Origin: Salinibacillus xinjiangensis
GTDB taxonomy: Bacteria; Bacillota; Bacilli; Bacillales; Alkalibacillaceae
NCBI RefSeq assembly: GCF_009649735.1
Contig: NZ_WJNH01000002.1
Coordinates: forward strand, 434,001-498,000
Direction: 5' to 3'
DNA: 64,000 bases
Part shown: piece after piece, positions 8,934-18,088 of the stretch
How positions within the stretch are numbered: the first letter of the stretch is position 1
Layout of the letters: every line of letters begins with the position of its first letter
Translations under genes and position numbers: made by a program
Notes under the pieces: model-generated
The model's input: only the letters and a program-made list of their open reading frames with translations
Databases searched by the model: none
Told to the model about the DNA's origin: nothing

Positions 8934-9131
8934 TTAGTGGTTGAATATTAGGCCGCTTGATATTGCAATTCCCCACAAAATAAAAAAGCAATAATCATCA
9001 TTTGCAAAAATGTTGATTTGCCCTAACGAATAGCTGTATCCAAATCCAGTTTTCACAAAAACAGGCGTAAATCCAAAGCTTCCTGCTCCTAATAGCACGA
9101 AGATGATTCCTTTTGTTTTGTTCACTCGCAA
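8934..9131 (-). pseudogene. truncated EamA/DMT-family transporter
   Basis: The first ~40 residues (KGIIFVLLGAGSFGFTPVFVKTGF...SLGQINI) match the start of DMT/EamA drug-metabolite transporters, which run to about 300 aa. After SLGQINI the frame drifts and the rest of the gene is missing. The frame is kept only for about 65 codons. A remnant, not a functional transporter. Confidence 0.7.
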
Positions 9132-9209
9132 TTACCCTCTTTATGTTGTTTTACTAGACTAGTATATTGACCGACAGTAGGAAATTCTAATTCTACCCTT
9201 ATATGGCAC

Positions 9210-9237
9210 AAAAAGGCGCGGAAATCCCCGCGCCATG
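9210..9237 (-). terminator. terminator of the first histidine phosphatase gene
   Basis: GGCGCGG/CCCGCGCC stem followed on the minus strand by TTTTT. Confidence 0.8.
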
Positions 9238-9306
9238 ATTAATAGACCAAAACATATGTCCCTAATATAGTGGGCAAAAATTAAATGAAACAATGTAGGG
9301 TTAACA

Positions 9307-9900
9307 TTAGTGCGTTGATGCATTAGTTTCTACTACCTCTAAATGCTTTGTACAGTTTAATAGCTTACACACCCAGCCGTCCTCTTCTTTTCTAAATAAC
9401 GATACAGACGTATTGTTTAATTTCTCGTCAAAGGATGGATCCTTTAGTAAGCCTTTCACCAGCTGATTGATTGTATTCCCATGGCTTACGAATAAAACAC
9501 CCTTTCCTTGATGCTCGCTACTCATTTCTTCTACACATTCTAGGCTTCTTTGCATAACTACTTCTTGAGGCTCGATGCCTAATTCAAGACTTCTCCAATC
9601 CTTACCCCAAAGGCGAACTCGTTTTTCTTCTGTTGTTCCTTCAGCTTTTCCAAACCCTCTTTCTACTAATCTTTCATCTGTAATAAGGGGGATATTCAAA
9701 CGTTTCGCTACAGCATTAGCAGTATCATAAGCACGAGATAGTGGACTACTTACTATTAAATCCCATTTTTCCTCATGGAAACGAGTAGCTAAACGTTCGG
9801 CTTGTTTTCGTCCTTCTTCATTGAGTGGGATATCTGTTAACCCTTGAAGTCTACCTTTTTCATTCCAATTGGTTCTCCCGTGTCGAATTACACCAATCAT
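9307..9900 (-). CDS. histidine phosphatase family protein (phosphoglycerate mutase-like)
   Basis: 197 aa. The catalytic motif RHGRTNWN and the second histidine VSHGNTINQL are present, as is E in LVERGFGKAEGT. These acid-phosphatase-like enzymes act on small phosphorylated metabolites. ATG at 9900 chosen: AGGAGG is 9 bases upstream, while the ATG six bases earlier is too close. A clear paralog lies at 10595-11185, with matching SLE/SIECVEE and LLNCTKHLE segments. Confidence 0.85.
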   Translation of the reverse strand: MIGVIRHGRTNWNEKGRLQGLTDIPLNEEGRKQAERLATRFHEEKWDLIVSSPLSRAYDTANAVAKRLNIPLITDERLVERGFGKAEGTTEEKRVRLWGKDWRSLELGIEPQEVVMQRSLECVEEMSSEHQGKGVLFVSHGNTINQLVKGLLKDPSFDEKLNNTSVSLFRKEEDGWVCKLLNCTKHLEVVETNASTH

Positions 9901-10017
9901 AACCATACTCCTCCTACACACTATGAATCCACTATTTTTTTCTTACCAATACACTATGTAAGAGGAAGGGTTTTGAGTGGACAAATACAGTAAAGAAATA
10001 CACTATTTTAAAAGAAA

Positions 10018-10053
10018 ACCTGGAATCCTGCTTAACAGACAGGGTTCCAGGTT
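10018..10053 (-). terminator. terminator of the DUF2269 gene
   Basis: CCTGGAA-CCTG / CAGG-TTCCAGG inverted repeat with bulges, followed by TTTTCTTTT on the minus strand. Confidence 0.75.
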
Positions 10054-10055
10054 GG

Positions 10056-10508
10056 TTAAAATGGTTTAATAATCATCAACCCGATGATAATTAAAAATAT
10101 CGTGTTTTCTAGCTTTTCATATAAGAATAATTTTTTCTCCAATTGATAGTATTCGTCTGGGATTTCGTCACCATCATAGGATTGTAGAAGCTTCTTGATC
10201 GGCTTGGATTTAGGAGACAATAATAGTGGTCCAAAAGCCAAAGCGATTAAAAAGAGTGTTAAACTGACCACATACCACCCGGTTTTGAATAATGATGGGT
10301 TTAAGAATCCCATCCATAAACCTGTAATTAATAATAGAGTCCCTCCAACCATGACATAACTATGGAGTCGATTTCTGATCGCATAGGCTGTTCTTAATTC
10401 TGACATGGTCTTTGCCTTGGATACGACGGAAATCATTACAAACCCTGGTCCCATTCCAAGAATGGCCGAAAAAATATGTACGGTAACGAGCAACATATAG
10501 AATGACAT
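10056..10508 (-). CDS. DUF2269 family integral membrane protein
   Basis: 150 aa with four membrane segments; the N-terminal HIFSAILGMGPGF and the central LHSYVMVGGTLLLITGLWMG are typical of DUF2269. Function unknown. ATG at 10508 behind GGAGG. Lies between the two histidine phosphatase paralogs. Confidence 0.75.
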   Translation of the reverse strand: MSFYMLLVTVHIFSAILGMGPGFVMISVVSKAKTMSELRTAYAIRNRLHSYVMVGGTLLLITGLWMGFLNPSLFKTGWYVVSLTLFLIALAFGPLLLSPKSKPIKKLLQSYDGDEIPDEYYQLEKKLFLYEKLENTIFLIIIGLMIIKPF

Positions 10509-10594
10509 GATGTCTGCCTCCAATATAAAATCTTTAACTGTATTTATCCTATCTTAACTAGGTAAAAGTGGAGGTGACATTTGTCATACCCAGG

Positions 10595-11185
10595 TTAATT
10601 GGTTTGTATTTGATCCTCCAGGTGCTTTGTGCAATTTAAGACCGTACAATTCCAATAATCCTCATTTTTATCAAATAATGACACAGCTGTATTTCCAAAT
10701 CCTTGGTCAAAGGATGGGTCACGAAGTAAGCCCTTAATAAGTTGGTTTAACGTAGCACCATGACTAACAAACAGAATTCTTTCCACATGATGTAGGTTAC
10801 AAAATTCCTCCACACATTCTATGCTTCGCTGTTGAACAACCTCGTCCGTTTCCACACCTAAATCAAGATCTCTCCACGATTCACCCCAAAGGCGAATTCG
10901 TTCAGCTTCCGTGGTCCCTTCCATTTTGCCAAAGCTTCTTTCTTGTAATCTTTCATCCGTGATAATAGGTAGATTCAATTTTTTAGCCACTGCATCTGCT
11001 GTATCATATGCTCTAGTTAGATGACTACTAACGACTAGGTCCCATTCTCCTTCCACAAATCGCTTTGCTAACAATTGCGCTTGTTCCTTTCCTGTTTCAT
11101 TAAGTGGTATATCTGTTTGTCCTTGAGCTTTCCTTTCTTTATTCCAATCTGTAAGCCCGTGTCTAATTAAGCCTATTCTAGTCAT
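10595..11185 (-). CDS. histidine phosphatase family protein, paralog of 9307-9900
   Basis: 196 aa. RHGLTDWN and VSHGATLNQL carry the two catalytic histidines, with E in LQERSFGKMEGT. Side by side with the copy at 9307 it keeps nearly the same motifs along its whole length, so the pair arose by duplication with the DUF2269 gene between. Good ribosome binding site AGGGAGG. Confidence 0.85.
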   Translation of the reverse strand: MTRIGLIRHGLTDWNKERKAQGQTDIPLNETGKEQAQLLAKRFVEGEWDLVVSSHLTRAYDTADAVAKKLNLPIITDERLQERSFGKMEGTTEAERIRLWGESWRDLDLGVETDEVVQQRSIECVEEFCNLHHVERILFVSHGATLNQLIKGLLRDPSFDQGFGNTAVSLFDKNEDYWNCTVLNCTKHLEDQIQTN

Positions 11186-11218
11186 CCTACATTCCTCCCT
11201 ATATTTTCTAGTTAAATA

Positions 11219-11250
11219 AAAATCGACCCAGTACTTTAAGACCTGGATCG
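11219..11250 (-). terminator. terminator of mntR
   Basis: GATCCAG/CTGGGTC stem (one G-U pair), 12-nt loop, then ATTTTTATTT on the minus strand. Confidence 0.65.
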
Positions 11251-11262
11251 GAGTTCACTATT

Positions 11263-11697
11263 TTAGTTAGATGGATCTTCTACGCTATTTTTTAGTTTTC
11301 GTAGCTCTGTGATACGCTGATTATCATTTTTAAAGTATTGAACCAAATCGCCAATTCGTTCAATGGCTTCCCAGCTCAAATGATGCTCAATTCCTTCTAC
11401 ATCTTCGTAAATTTTGTCCTCATGCACGCCTACGATTTCTAAAAACTCTTCTAGTAAATCATGACGGTAGACTAACAGATGGCCAAATTTCTCTCCCTTT
11501 TGCGTTAAAGTTAACCCTCGGTATTTTTCATAAACCAAATACCCATCCTCACCTAATTTTTGAACCATTTTGGTGACTGATGAAGGCTGTACAGATAAAT
11601 TTTCGGCAATTTCAGAAACTCGAGCATAGCCTTTGTTATGAATCAAGAGATAAATTTGTTCCATATAGTCTTCCATACTAGGTGTGGTCACTTTCAT
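11263..11697 (-). CDS. mntR: manganese-responsive transcriptional regulator MntR
   Basis: 144 aa DtxR-family repressor. The line [41 protein letters not shown] is the winged helix; metal-site residues are seen in [11 protein letters not shown] and [18 protein letters not shown], as in Bacillus subtilis MntR. With Mn2+ it represses Mn uptake and activates efflux genes. ATG at 11697 has AAGGGG 7 bases upstream. Divergent from the ZIP gene, whose upstream region has a MntR-like box. Confidence 0.95.
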   Translation of the reverse strand: MKVTTPSMEDYMEQIYLLIHNKGYARVSEIAENLSVQPSSVTKMVQKLGEDGYLVYEKYRGLTLTQKGEKFGHLLVYRHDLLEEFLEIVGVHEDKIYEDVEGIEHHLSWEAIERIGDLVQYFKNDNQRITELRKLKNSVEDPSN

Positions 11698-11913
11698 ATT
11701 CAAACCCCTTAATGATTTCGGTTATTCCTTAATTATAGAGGAAAAAAACGTTCGCCACAAGAAAACGCTGATTTTTCTGAAACATTTTTATTGACATATT
11801 AGATAGATTCACCTATTTTAGTCTCAGGAAACTTTTTTAATTGAATAAAAACTTCATGCACATTCGCGGAATATCCTTCATATAGATTTATTGTATTATT
11901 TTTTTAGACTTAT

Positions 11914-11929
11914 GTTTCCTTAGGGAAAG
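11914..11929 (+). promoter_or_regulatory. putative MntR operator
   Basis: GTTTCCTTAGGGAAAG is an imperfect palindrome that agrees at about 13 of 16 positions with the reverse complement of the B. subtilis MntR box as I remember it. It lies 70 bases before the ZIP start codon. A weaker half match (CAGGAAACTTTT) lies near 11824-11836. Confidence 0.55.
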
Positions 11930-11998
11930 ATTTATTTTGTGTATGATTTAGCTTCATTTTCTTCACATTAGATAGTAAGTGAATAAGGGGAGATACCT

Positions 11999-12814
11999 AT
12001 GACTGAAAGTGTTTTGTTAGCTTTTAGCTTAACTTTAATGGCAGGACTTTCCACTGGAATCGGAAGTGTCCTTGCTTTTTTCTCATCAGCTACAAACACC
12101 AAATTTTTGTCCTTTGCCCTTGGCTTCTCGGCAGGGGTGATGATATATGTTTCGTTCGTTGAAATCTTAATTAAAGCTCAGGATGCACTAATTTCAGCAA
12201 TGGGGGATGAGAAATTAGGTAATTGGATGACTGTAGCAGGCTTCTTCGGTGGGATTGTGTTAATTGCATTGATCGACCGATTTATTCCTAAGCAAGGAAA
12301 TCCTCATGAAGTAAAAAAGATTGAGGATATGAATCCCAAATCAAAGGCACCAGCAAATGATGCTTCCTTATTGAAGATGGGTACTTTTACAGCGCTTGCG
12401 ATTACGATTCACAACTTTCCTGAAGGGATTGCTACCTTTACCTCCGCCTTACAGGATCCAGGCCTTGGTATTGCCATTGCTGTAGCTGTTGCGATTCATA
12501 ATATCCCTGAGGGTATTGCTGTTTCAGTCCCTGTTTATTTTGCCACACGGGATAAGAAAAAGGCATTTAAGCTGTCTTTTTTATCTGGTTTGTCTGAACC
12601 CGTTGGAGCTATTGCGGCCTATTTACTTTTACTCCCCTATCTAACTGACATGATGTTCGGAATCATTTTTGCTGCTGTAGCAGGAATTATGGTGTTTATC
12701 TCCCTTGATGAGCTCCTACCTGCTGCCAAACGATATGATGAAGCCCACCTATCCATTTATGGTTTAATTGCCGGCATGGGTGTTATGGCGATTAGTTTAT
12801 TGATGTTTATGTAA
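11999..12814 (+). CDS. ZIP family divalent metal transporter (ZupT-like)
   Basis: 271 aa with eight predicted membrane segments. The metal-site signatures HNFPEG (about residue 138) and HNIPEG (about residue 167) are intact, and the length matches ZupT (about 260 aa). It probably moves Zn, Mn or Fe across the membrane. The divergent mntR and the upstream operator suggest manganese control; the direction of the effect cannot be read. Confidence 0.85.
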   Translation: MTESVLLAFSLTLMAGLSTGIGSVLAFFSSATNTKFLSFALGFSAGVMIYVSFVEILIKAQDALISAMGDEKLGNWMTVAGFFGGIVLIALIDRFIPKQGNPHEVKKIEDMNPKSKAPANDASLLKMGTFTALAITIHNFPEGIATFTSALQDPGLGIAIAVAVAIHNIPEGIAVSVPVYFATRDKKKAFKLSFLSGLSEPVGAIAAYLLLLPYLTDMMFGIIFAAVAGIMVFISLDELLPAAKRYDEAHLSIYGLIAGMGVMAISLLMFM

Positions 12815-12823
12815 GGAGCTTTG

Positions 12824-12862
12824 AAGTGCGGGATCTGCATGTATGCAACCCGCACTTTTTTC
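12824..12862 (+). terminator. terminator of the ZIP gene
   Basis: AAGTGCGGG / CCCGCACTT stem, then TTTT. Confidence 0.85.
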
Positions 12863-12936
12863 TGTAAATGCTAAGATAATTGAGGATTATTTCGAAATAT
12901 GAAATAATGGACAAGTGAATAAAAGGAGGATGAATG

Positions 12937-14178
12937 ATGTCTGATTTTCAAACCAATTTAGAGAAATATGCAGAGCTCGTACTTCGTATGGGTGTAAACC
13001 TACAAAACAATCAAACCTTAATGGTAAATGCTCCAACAGAGGCCGTTGATTTTGTTCGAGTAGTGGCCAAAAAAGCCTATGAACTAGGTGCGAAAGATAT
13101 ACATATGAACTGGATGGATGAAGAACTCTCCCGCTTAAAATATGAGCACGCACCATTGGAAACACTTGAAACAGTCCCACAGTGGCGTGTAGATATGTAT
13201 GATTATTATGCTGAGGATGGTGCAGCAGTCCTATCCATTAAACCGTCCAACCCCGATTTACTAAAAGGAATTGATCCTAGTCGTATTGCTGCGTCCAATA
13301 AGGCGAACGGCAATGCGATGAAAAACTTTCGTAACTATACGATGAATGACCGTTTAACCTGGTGTGTGGCTGCTGTTCCTGGGATTGCGTGGGCGGAGAA
13401 GGTATTTCCCGATGCCAAACCTGAAGAAGCTAAGCAAAAATTATGGGAGCAAATTTTCACTATTACACGTGCTGATCAAGAGGATCCAATTGAAGCATGG
13501 CATGAGCATAACCAAACCTTAGCAACGGTTCGAGATTACCTAAACGATAAACAATACCAAAAACTAATTTATAAAGCACCAGGCACAGACCTTGAACTCG
13601 AATTACCTGAAGGACATGTTTGGAAGGGTGGCGCATCTCCATCTGAGAAAGGCACAACCTTTAATGCCAACATTCCGACAGAAGAGGTCTTTACTATGCC
13701 ACATAAATACGGGGTAAATGGTACGGTAACCAACACGAAGCCACTCAACTATGGTGGGAATTTAATCGACAACTTCACCTTAACGTTTAAGGATGGGAAA
13801 GTAGTTGACTTTACTGCTGAAGAGGGACATGAAACCTTAAAGCACTTACTTGATACTGATGAAGGGTCTACTAGACTTGGGGAGGTTGCCCTTGTGCCAC
13901 ATGAATCCCCTATTTCACAATCAGGTCTTATTTTTTACAATACCCTTTATGATGAGAATGCCTCCTGTCATCTAGCCTTAGGTAAAGCTTATCCGACAAG
14001 TATTCAAGGCGGGTCAAAAATGGATGATGAGGCCCTCGACCAAAATGGCGTCAACAACAGCTTAGTTCATGTTGACTTCATGATGGGTTCTGGGGAACTA
14101 GATGTTTATGGAGTAACGAAAGAGGGTCAGGAAGAACCTGTTTTAAAGCAGGGGTCTTGGGCGATGAAGTTTAACTAG
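12937..14178 (+). CDS. aminopeptidase, M29 family (AmpS/PepS-like)
   Basis: 413 aa, the usual length. Metal ligands are visible in ANIPTEEVFTMP, LVPHESPIS and LVHVDFMMG, the three M29 blocks. A cytoplasmic, metal-dependent enzyme that removes N-terminal residues from peptides. Two adjacent ATGs occur; 12937 has 7 bases to AAGGAGG, the better spacing. Monocistronic. Confidence 0.9.
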   Translation: MSDFQTNLEKYAELVLRMGVNLQNNQTLMVNAPTEAVDFVRVVAKKAYELGAKDIHMNWMDEELSRLKYEHAPLETLETVPQWRVDMYDYYAEDGAAVLSIKPSNPDLLKGIDPSRIAASNKANGNAMKNFRNYTMNDRLTWCVAAVPGIAWAEKVFPDAKPEEAKQKLWEQIFTITRADQEDPIEAWHEHNQTLATVRDYLNDKQYQKLIYKAPGTDLELELPEGHVWKGGASPSEKGTTFNANIPTEEVFTMPHKYGVNGTVTNTKPLNYGGNLIDNFTLTFKDGKVVDFTAEEGHETLKHLLDTDEGSTRLGEVALVPHESPISQSGLIFYNTLYDENASCHLALGKAYPTSIQGGSKMDDEALDQNGVNNSLVHVDFMMGSGELDVYGVTKEGQEEPVLKQGSWAMKFN

Positions 14179-14186
14179 GTATCATA

Positions 14187-14227
14187 AAATGGGTGGCTGC
14201 TATCTATTAGTGCCACCCATTTTATTA
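14187..14227. terminator. bidirectional terminator between ampS-like gene and gerC
   Basis: AAAATGGGTGGC / GCCACCCATTTT 12-bp stem between convergent genes. Confidence 0.85.
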
Positions 14228-14232
14228 TCCGT

Positions 14233-15306
14233 TTATCTCCTGATTCCAAACTCTCTAATAATCACATTTACATTAGCTGTAATATCTAAATCTTTGTACA
14301 TTTCATCCCACTTTTTTTCATCAAAGTTTCGGTTCAATCCACGATATTTATTTCCTAACCCAAGTGGATCTACATTGAGCTCTTGCAAGGTTTGAATAAT
14401 TTCTTTAGCTTCCTGCTCCATTTGGTCTTCCATTTGCTTTTCTATTTTGTTGACTTTCTGTTTGTCAACTTCTTCTTCTGTTTTGAACTCTCTCAGAATT
14501 CCTTCCAATCTGATATTGATCGTAATTTTCGGGTCTTTTATATTTTCACCAAAATCTACTGTGCGTGTTGACATAATATTATTAACCGCAGCACTCACTT
14601 CTCCCTGCTCTTTCTTTATCATGTAAGTAGCATCTTGAAAATTATCCTTCATGGCATGAAAGGTAAAGGTTTTGTCTTCTGGAAGCTTTCCCACATATTT
14701 ATCTTCTTTAAATAGGGCAATTTGGTTGATTTTCACCATTTTCCCGACTGATACAAGTGGGAGAAATGGATCCATCCCCTTTGAATATAAAGCAAATGTA
14801 AAAAGGTGTATGTTACTCTGGGGCATTCGGCCATTTATAAAATTTTGATCAAACATCTCAGCTAAATATAACCCTGCTCCATGGGTCCAATATTCTCTAG
14901 TAAGCACATCTTTAGTATTTCCTTCTACTACAGCCATTCTAGCTCTTGATCCTACACTGGGGTCGCGCACAAAAACATCTTTCATTTTACGAATACCTTG
15001 TTTCGCAACCTTCTCATTATATAGAATGACTTCTAGCTTACCGATTGCTAAAGGTTGGTTTGCTTCTGAATTCAGCTTTGCCTCAATTTCTTGAATTAAA
15101 GTACCTGTTTCTGTGAAAACCTCTGTTGTTACAGTTTTATCTGATTGAAAATTAGGTACAGTAATGGTTCCCTGCAATTTATTGTCATCCGTTAAATCAA
15201 AACCAATAGCAGAAATGAGTGCTAATTCATCTACAATTTCATTACTAGCGCTACATCCTGACAACAATAACAAGCATAAAGTTATCATAACTTTTATTTT
15301 TTTCAT
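14233..15306 (-). CDS. Ger(x)C family spore germination lipoprotein (C subunit)
   Basis: 357 aa. Lipoprotein signal with lipobox LSGC at residues 16-19 and the GerAC-type order ELALISAIGFDL ... FVRDPSVGSRARMAV ... IALFKEDKYVGKL. The C subunit is attached to the outer face of the spore inner membrane and works with the A and B subunits as a nutrient germinant receptor. Overlaps the B-subunit gene by 4 bases. Last gene of the operon. Confidence 0.92.
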   Translation of the reverse strand: MKKIKVMITLCLLLLSGCSASNEIVDELALISAIGFDLTDDNKLQGTITVPNFQSDKTVTTEVFTETGTLIQEIEAKLNSEANQPLAIGKLEVILYNEKVAKQGIRKMKDVFVRDPSVGSRARMAVVEGNTKDVLTREYWTHGAGLYLAEMFDQNFINGRMPQSNIHLFTFALYSKGMDPFLPLVSVGKMVKINQIALFKEDKYVGKLPEDKTFTFHAMKDNFQDATYMIKKEQGEVSAAVNNIMSTRTVDFGENIKDPKITINIRLEGILREFKTEEEVDKQKVNKIEKQMEDQMEQEAKEIIQTLQELNVDPLGLGNKYRGLNRNFDEKKWDEMYKDLDITANVNVIIREFGIRR

Positions 15307-16397
15307 TTGGACTCCCTCACCTTTTGAAAAATAAAATGGATGATACAGAGTACCGGTATATAAACAAAAACGTAATAAAAACCGAATCGAGTGACTAACT
15401 CAGATATTTTGTCAATATTATCAAAGCCTCGAACAGTTAGCATAACGGTTATAATGATAATTGCATATACAATTAAAGTTTTTCTTTGATTAACATTAAA
15501 CATTCGCTTCATTCCTCGTGATGAAGCCCACAAGGTAAGGGTAATATTAGGTAAAATAACCAATGTCCAAGAACTAATTCCAATATACTCAAACCGTTCC
15601 ACAAATGGCATCTCAATAATTTTCCATATCCCAAGGGTTGGCCAGATAACGGTTTTAATTTGTTCCTCATCATAAAAAAGAAAAGAAACGATAGCGGTTG
15701 ACACATAAAGAAAGGTGGTAAAAGCCACACCGAAATGGGCGAACTTCTGTGTTTTTTTTGGCTCTTTTAAAAAAGGATAGTAGACAAATAATGTCGAAAA
15801 TCCCAAATAACTTAATGTCATTTTCTGTGCGGATAATAATAATTCTATTACGGAATGATTCAATACAGGCTTAAGGTTATCATAATAGGCAAATTCTAAA
15901 GGGAATATCAATGTTAGGATTAAGTATAGTGGTATCACTACACCTAAAAAGCAGATCCCTGCTATTACTTTGAATCCGCCATTAATGATATAAAGCACAA
16001 GGAGTAGAAAAACGGTTCCTACTACAAGAAGGCTAATTTGAGGAAACATCCAGACTTGAATGATTTCTATATATAGCCTTAAGGCAACAAACGACATGAG
16101 TAAAAAATAAACACAAGTAATAACTCCTAAACTCTTACCAATCCATTTTCCAAATAACATTGTTTGAATATCAAATATATCTTTGTGCTCTTCTTGGTTT
16201 AATATTTTATACATCATAAAAATCAATATATGAACACCGATGGAAGCAATAATAATGGAGATCCAAGCGTCATAACCAGCAGGTTCAACAATAATGCTTT
16301 GGAAACTTAAAATACCAACCCCAACCTGTACAGCTGTTATCAGGAAAAAGGTTAAAAACGGAGAAATTTTGAAATAGTCGGGTACATGCTTCCCCAT
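15303..16397 (-). CDS. GerAB/ArcD/ProY-type spore germination permease (B subunit)
   Basis: 364 aa with about ten membrane segments, an amino acid permease-like fold typical of GerB subunits, which bind the germinant. It starts behind AAAGGAGG, 18 bases after the A-subunit stop. The specific germinant cannot be read. Confidence 0.92.
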   Translation of the reverse strand: MGKHVPDYFKISPFLTFFLITAVQVGVGILSFQSIIVEPAGYDAWISIIIASIGVHILIFMMYKILNQEEHKDIFDIQTMLFGKWIGKSLGVITCVYFLLMSFVALRLYIEIIQVWMFPQISLLVVGTVFLLLVLYIINGGFKVIAGICFLGVVIPLYLILTLIFPLEFAYYDNLKPVLNHSVIELLLSAQKMTLSYLGFSTLFVYYPFLKEPKKTQKFAHFGVAFTTFLYVSTAIVSFLFYDEEQIKTVIWPTLGIWKIIEMPFVERFEYIGISSWTLVILPNITLTLWASSRGMKRMFNVNQRKTLIVYAIIIITVMLTVRGFDNIDKISELVTRFGFYYVFVYIPVLCIIHFIFQKVRESK

Positions 16398-16415
16398 TAG
16401 AATGCACCTCCTTTC

Positions 16416-17936
16416 CTATTCATCAATATCCTTTCTTTTCCTTGCCTTCTTTGCACTAAATCTTTGCGTTTTTTCTGTTTGTAACTGTATTGGGCGCTTT
16501 GTATTCCAAGAAAACGGAAAACGAATCACTGAGTCTTTCATATCCTTTAAACGTGGCGGATAAATCGGCTCTAAAAAAGGTCTTCCTAATGAGGTAAGCC
16601 TTAGCAAATGAGCTAGTAAAAAACAAAAGCTAAGGACAACTCCTAAAAACCCTAATAAGTAAGCAAAAAGCAAAAAAGGAAAACGAATGAGTCGGATGGT
16701 GTTGCCCATCTTATAAACAGGAGTCGTAAAGGATGCAAGAGCTGCTAATGCAACGATAATAAGTAGCACATTACTTGTGAGACCAGCTTCAACAGACGCA
16801 GTCCCAATGACAATACCACCCACGATACCAATCGTCTGACCTACCTTGGTAGGCAGTCGGGCCCCAGCCTCACGTAACAGTTCAATTGTAAGCTCTAAAA
16901 ACACAGCCTCCAATATAGGTGGTAACGGGACCACTTCACGAGATGTAATCAGCGTACCCATTAAATCCTTTGGAACTAATTCATAATGATAGGTCAAAAC
17001 TGCAACATAAATTGGTGTAACGAGTATCGAAAAAACAACAGAAAAAAAACGAATAATCCGAAATGCAGACGCGATAATCGGATTTAAAAAGTAATCTTCA
17101 AATGCTGCAAAGAATTCAGTTAAATTAGCCGGTGCAATTAAAGCATGTGGGGAACCATTGACCAAAATAACTATTTTCCCCTCCGCTAAAACCGATACGG
17201 CTCGGTCTGGTCTCTCGGTATCTAACAGCTGAGGAAATAGCGACCTAGGATTATCTGAAATAATTTGAGTGATATAAGAACTATCGATTAATTCATCAAA
17301 CTCAATATCTTCAATTCTTTGAATCACTGTATTGACATTTTCTTGGTTGGTAATCCCATCTACATATAATACGGCTACCTTTGATTTAGATAAATTTCCT
17401 ACCGTAAACTCTTTCACCTTAAGCTCGGGTATTGGCAGTCGATACCGAATAAGGTTTAAATTGGTACCAATGGATTCTACAAATGACTCCTTAGGTCCAA
17501 TAACAGAAAACTCTACTTCGGGAACAGAAATACTACGAGTCTTCTTTAACGGCGCATTTACGAGTACACATTTCGTGTCTCGTTCATGAAACCGAATCAT
17601 AATATGACCCGATAGTAATTTTTCATGTATGACCCCAATGTCTTTTGTTATAACAACATTCTCAATCGGAATCGATTCCATTAAATCCTGTAAGGAATGG
17701 ATGGTTTCCTCATCCACATTTTCTAAAATATCTCGGTGCAAAATTTCCGCTTCTACAAGCGGTTTATAGTACGAAAGCCATAAGGATTGATTTTTGATTG
17801 GATGCTCATAATGAACAAAATCATTAGACTCCTTACAATATTCCATTAGTTCTTTCATGCTTGAGATTTGCTTTGATTGATCTAGTAATTGCGAAACTTT
17901 TTTGTTCTTCTTAGGTTTTTTCCGAAAAAGTTTCAT
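16416..17936 (-). CDS. GerA family spore germination protein (A subunit)
   Basis: 506 aa. Soluble N-terminal domain with VAVLYVDGITNQENV and AEGKIVILVNGSPHALIAP, followed by four to five membrane segments (FFSVVFSILVTPIYVAVLTYH, TVGIVGGIVIGTASVEAG-like block). A basic tail ends in KKARKRKDIDE. First gene of a gerA-type operon, behind a SigG-like promoter. The ribosome binding site is weak. Confidence 0.93.
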   Translation of the reverse strand: MKLFRKKPKKNKKVSQLLDQSKQISSMKELMEYCKESNDFVHYEHPIKNQSLWLSYYKPLVEAEILHRDILENVDEETIHSLQDLMESIPIENVVITKDIGVIHEKLLSGHIMIRFHERDTKCVLVNAPLKKTRSISVPEVEFSVIGPKESFVESIGTNLNLIRYRLPIPELKVKEFTVGNLSKSKVAVLYVDGITNQENVNTVIQRIEDIEFDELIDSSYITQIISDNPRSLFPQLLDTERPDRAVSVLAEGKIVILVNGSPHALIAPANLTEFFAAFEDYFLNPIIASAFRIIRFFSVVFSILVTPIYVAVLTYHYELVPKDLMGTLITSREVVPLPPILEAVFLELTIELLREAGARLPTKVGQTIGIVGGIVIGTASVEAGLTSNVLLIIVALAALASFTTPVYKMGNTIRLIRFPFLLFAYLLGFLGVVLSFCFLLAHLLRLTSLGRPFLEPIYPPRLKDMKDSVIRFPFSWNTKRPIQLQTEKTQRFSAKKARKRKDIDE

Positions 17937-17987
17937 ACGTATGCATTCACATCTTTCATCAGTTGTTAATAAATGGTTTGCTGTTCA

Positions 17988-18016
17988 TATTATGGCTCTT
18001 TCAAATAGCTTTATTC
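17988..18016 (-). promoter_or_regulatory. SigG-like (forespore) promoter of the ger operon
   Basis: GAATA (18012-18016), 17-bp spacer, CATAATA (17988-17994) on the minus strand, 51 bases before the start codon. This fits the SigG pattern (G-A-T-R then CATWHTA) expected for germinant receptor operons. Confidence 0.7.
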
Positions 18017-18088
18017 TTAGTGTTTCAAGACAAGACTATTTATGGTAAAATATGGAATAAGTTGTAATTATGGAGAGGAGATCAACAA

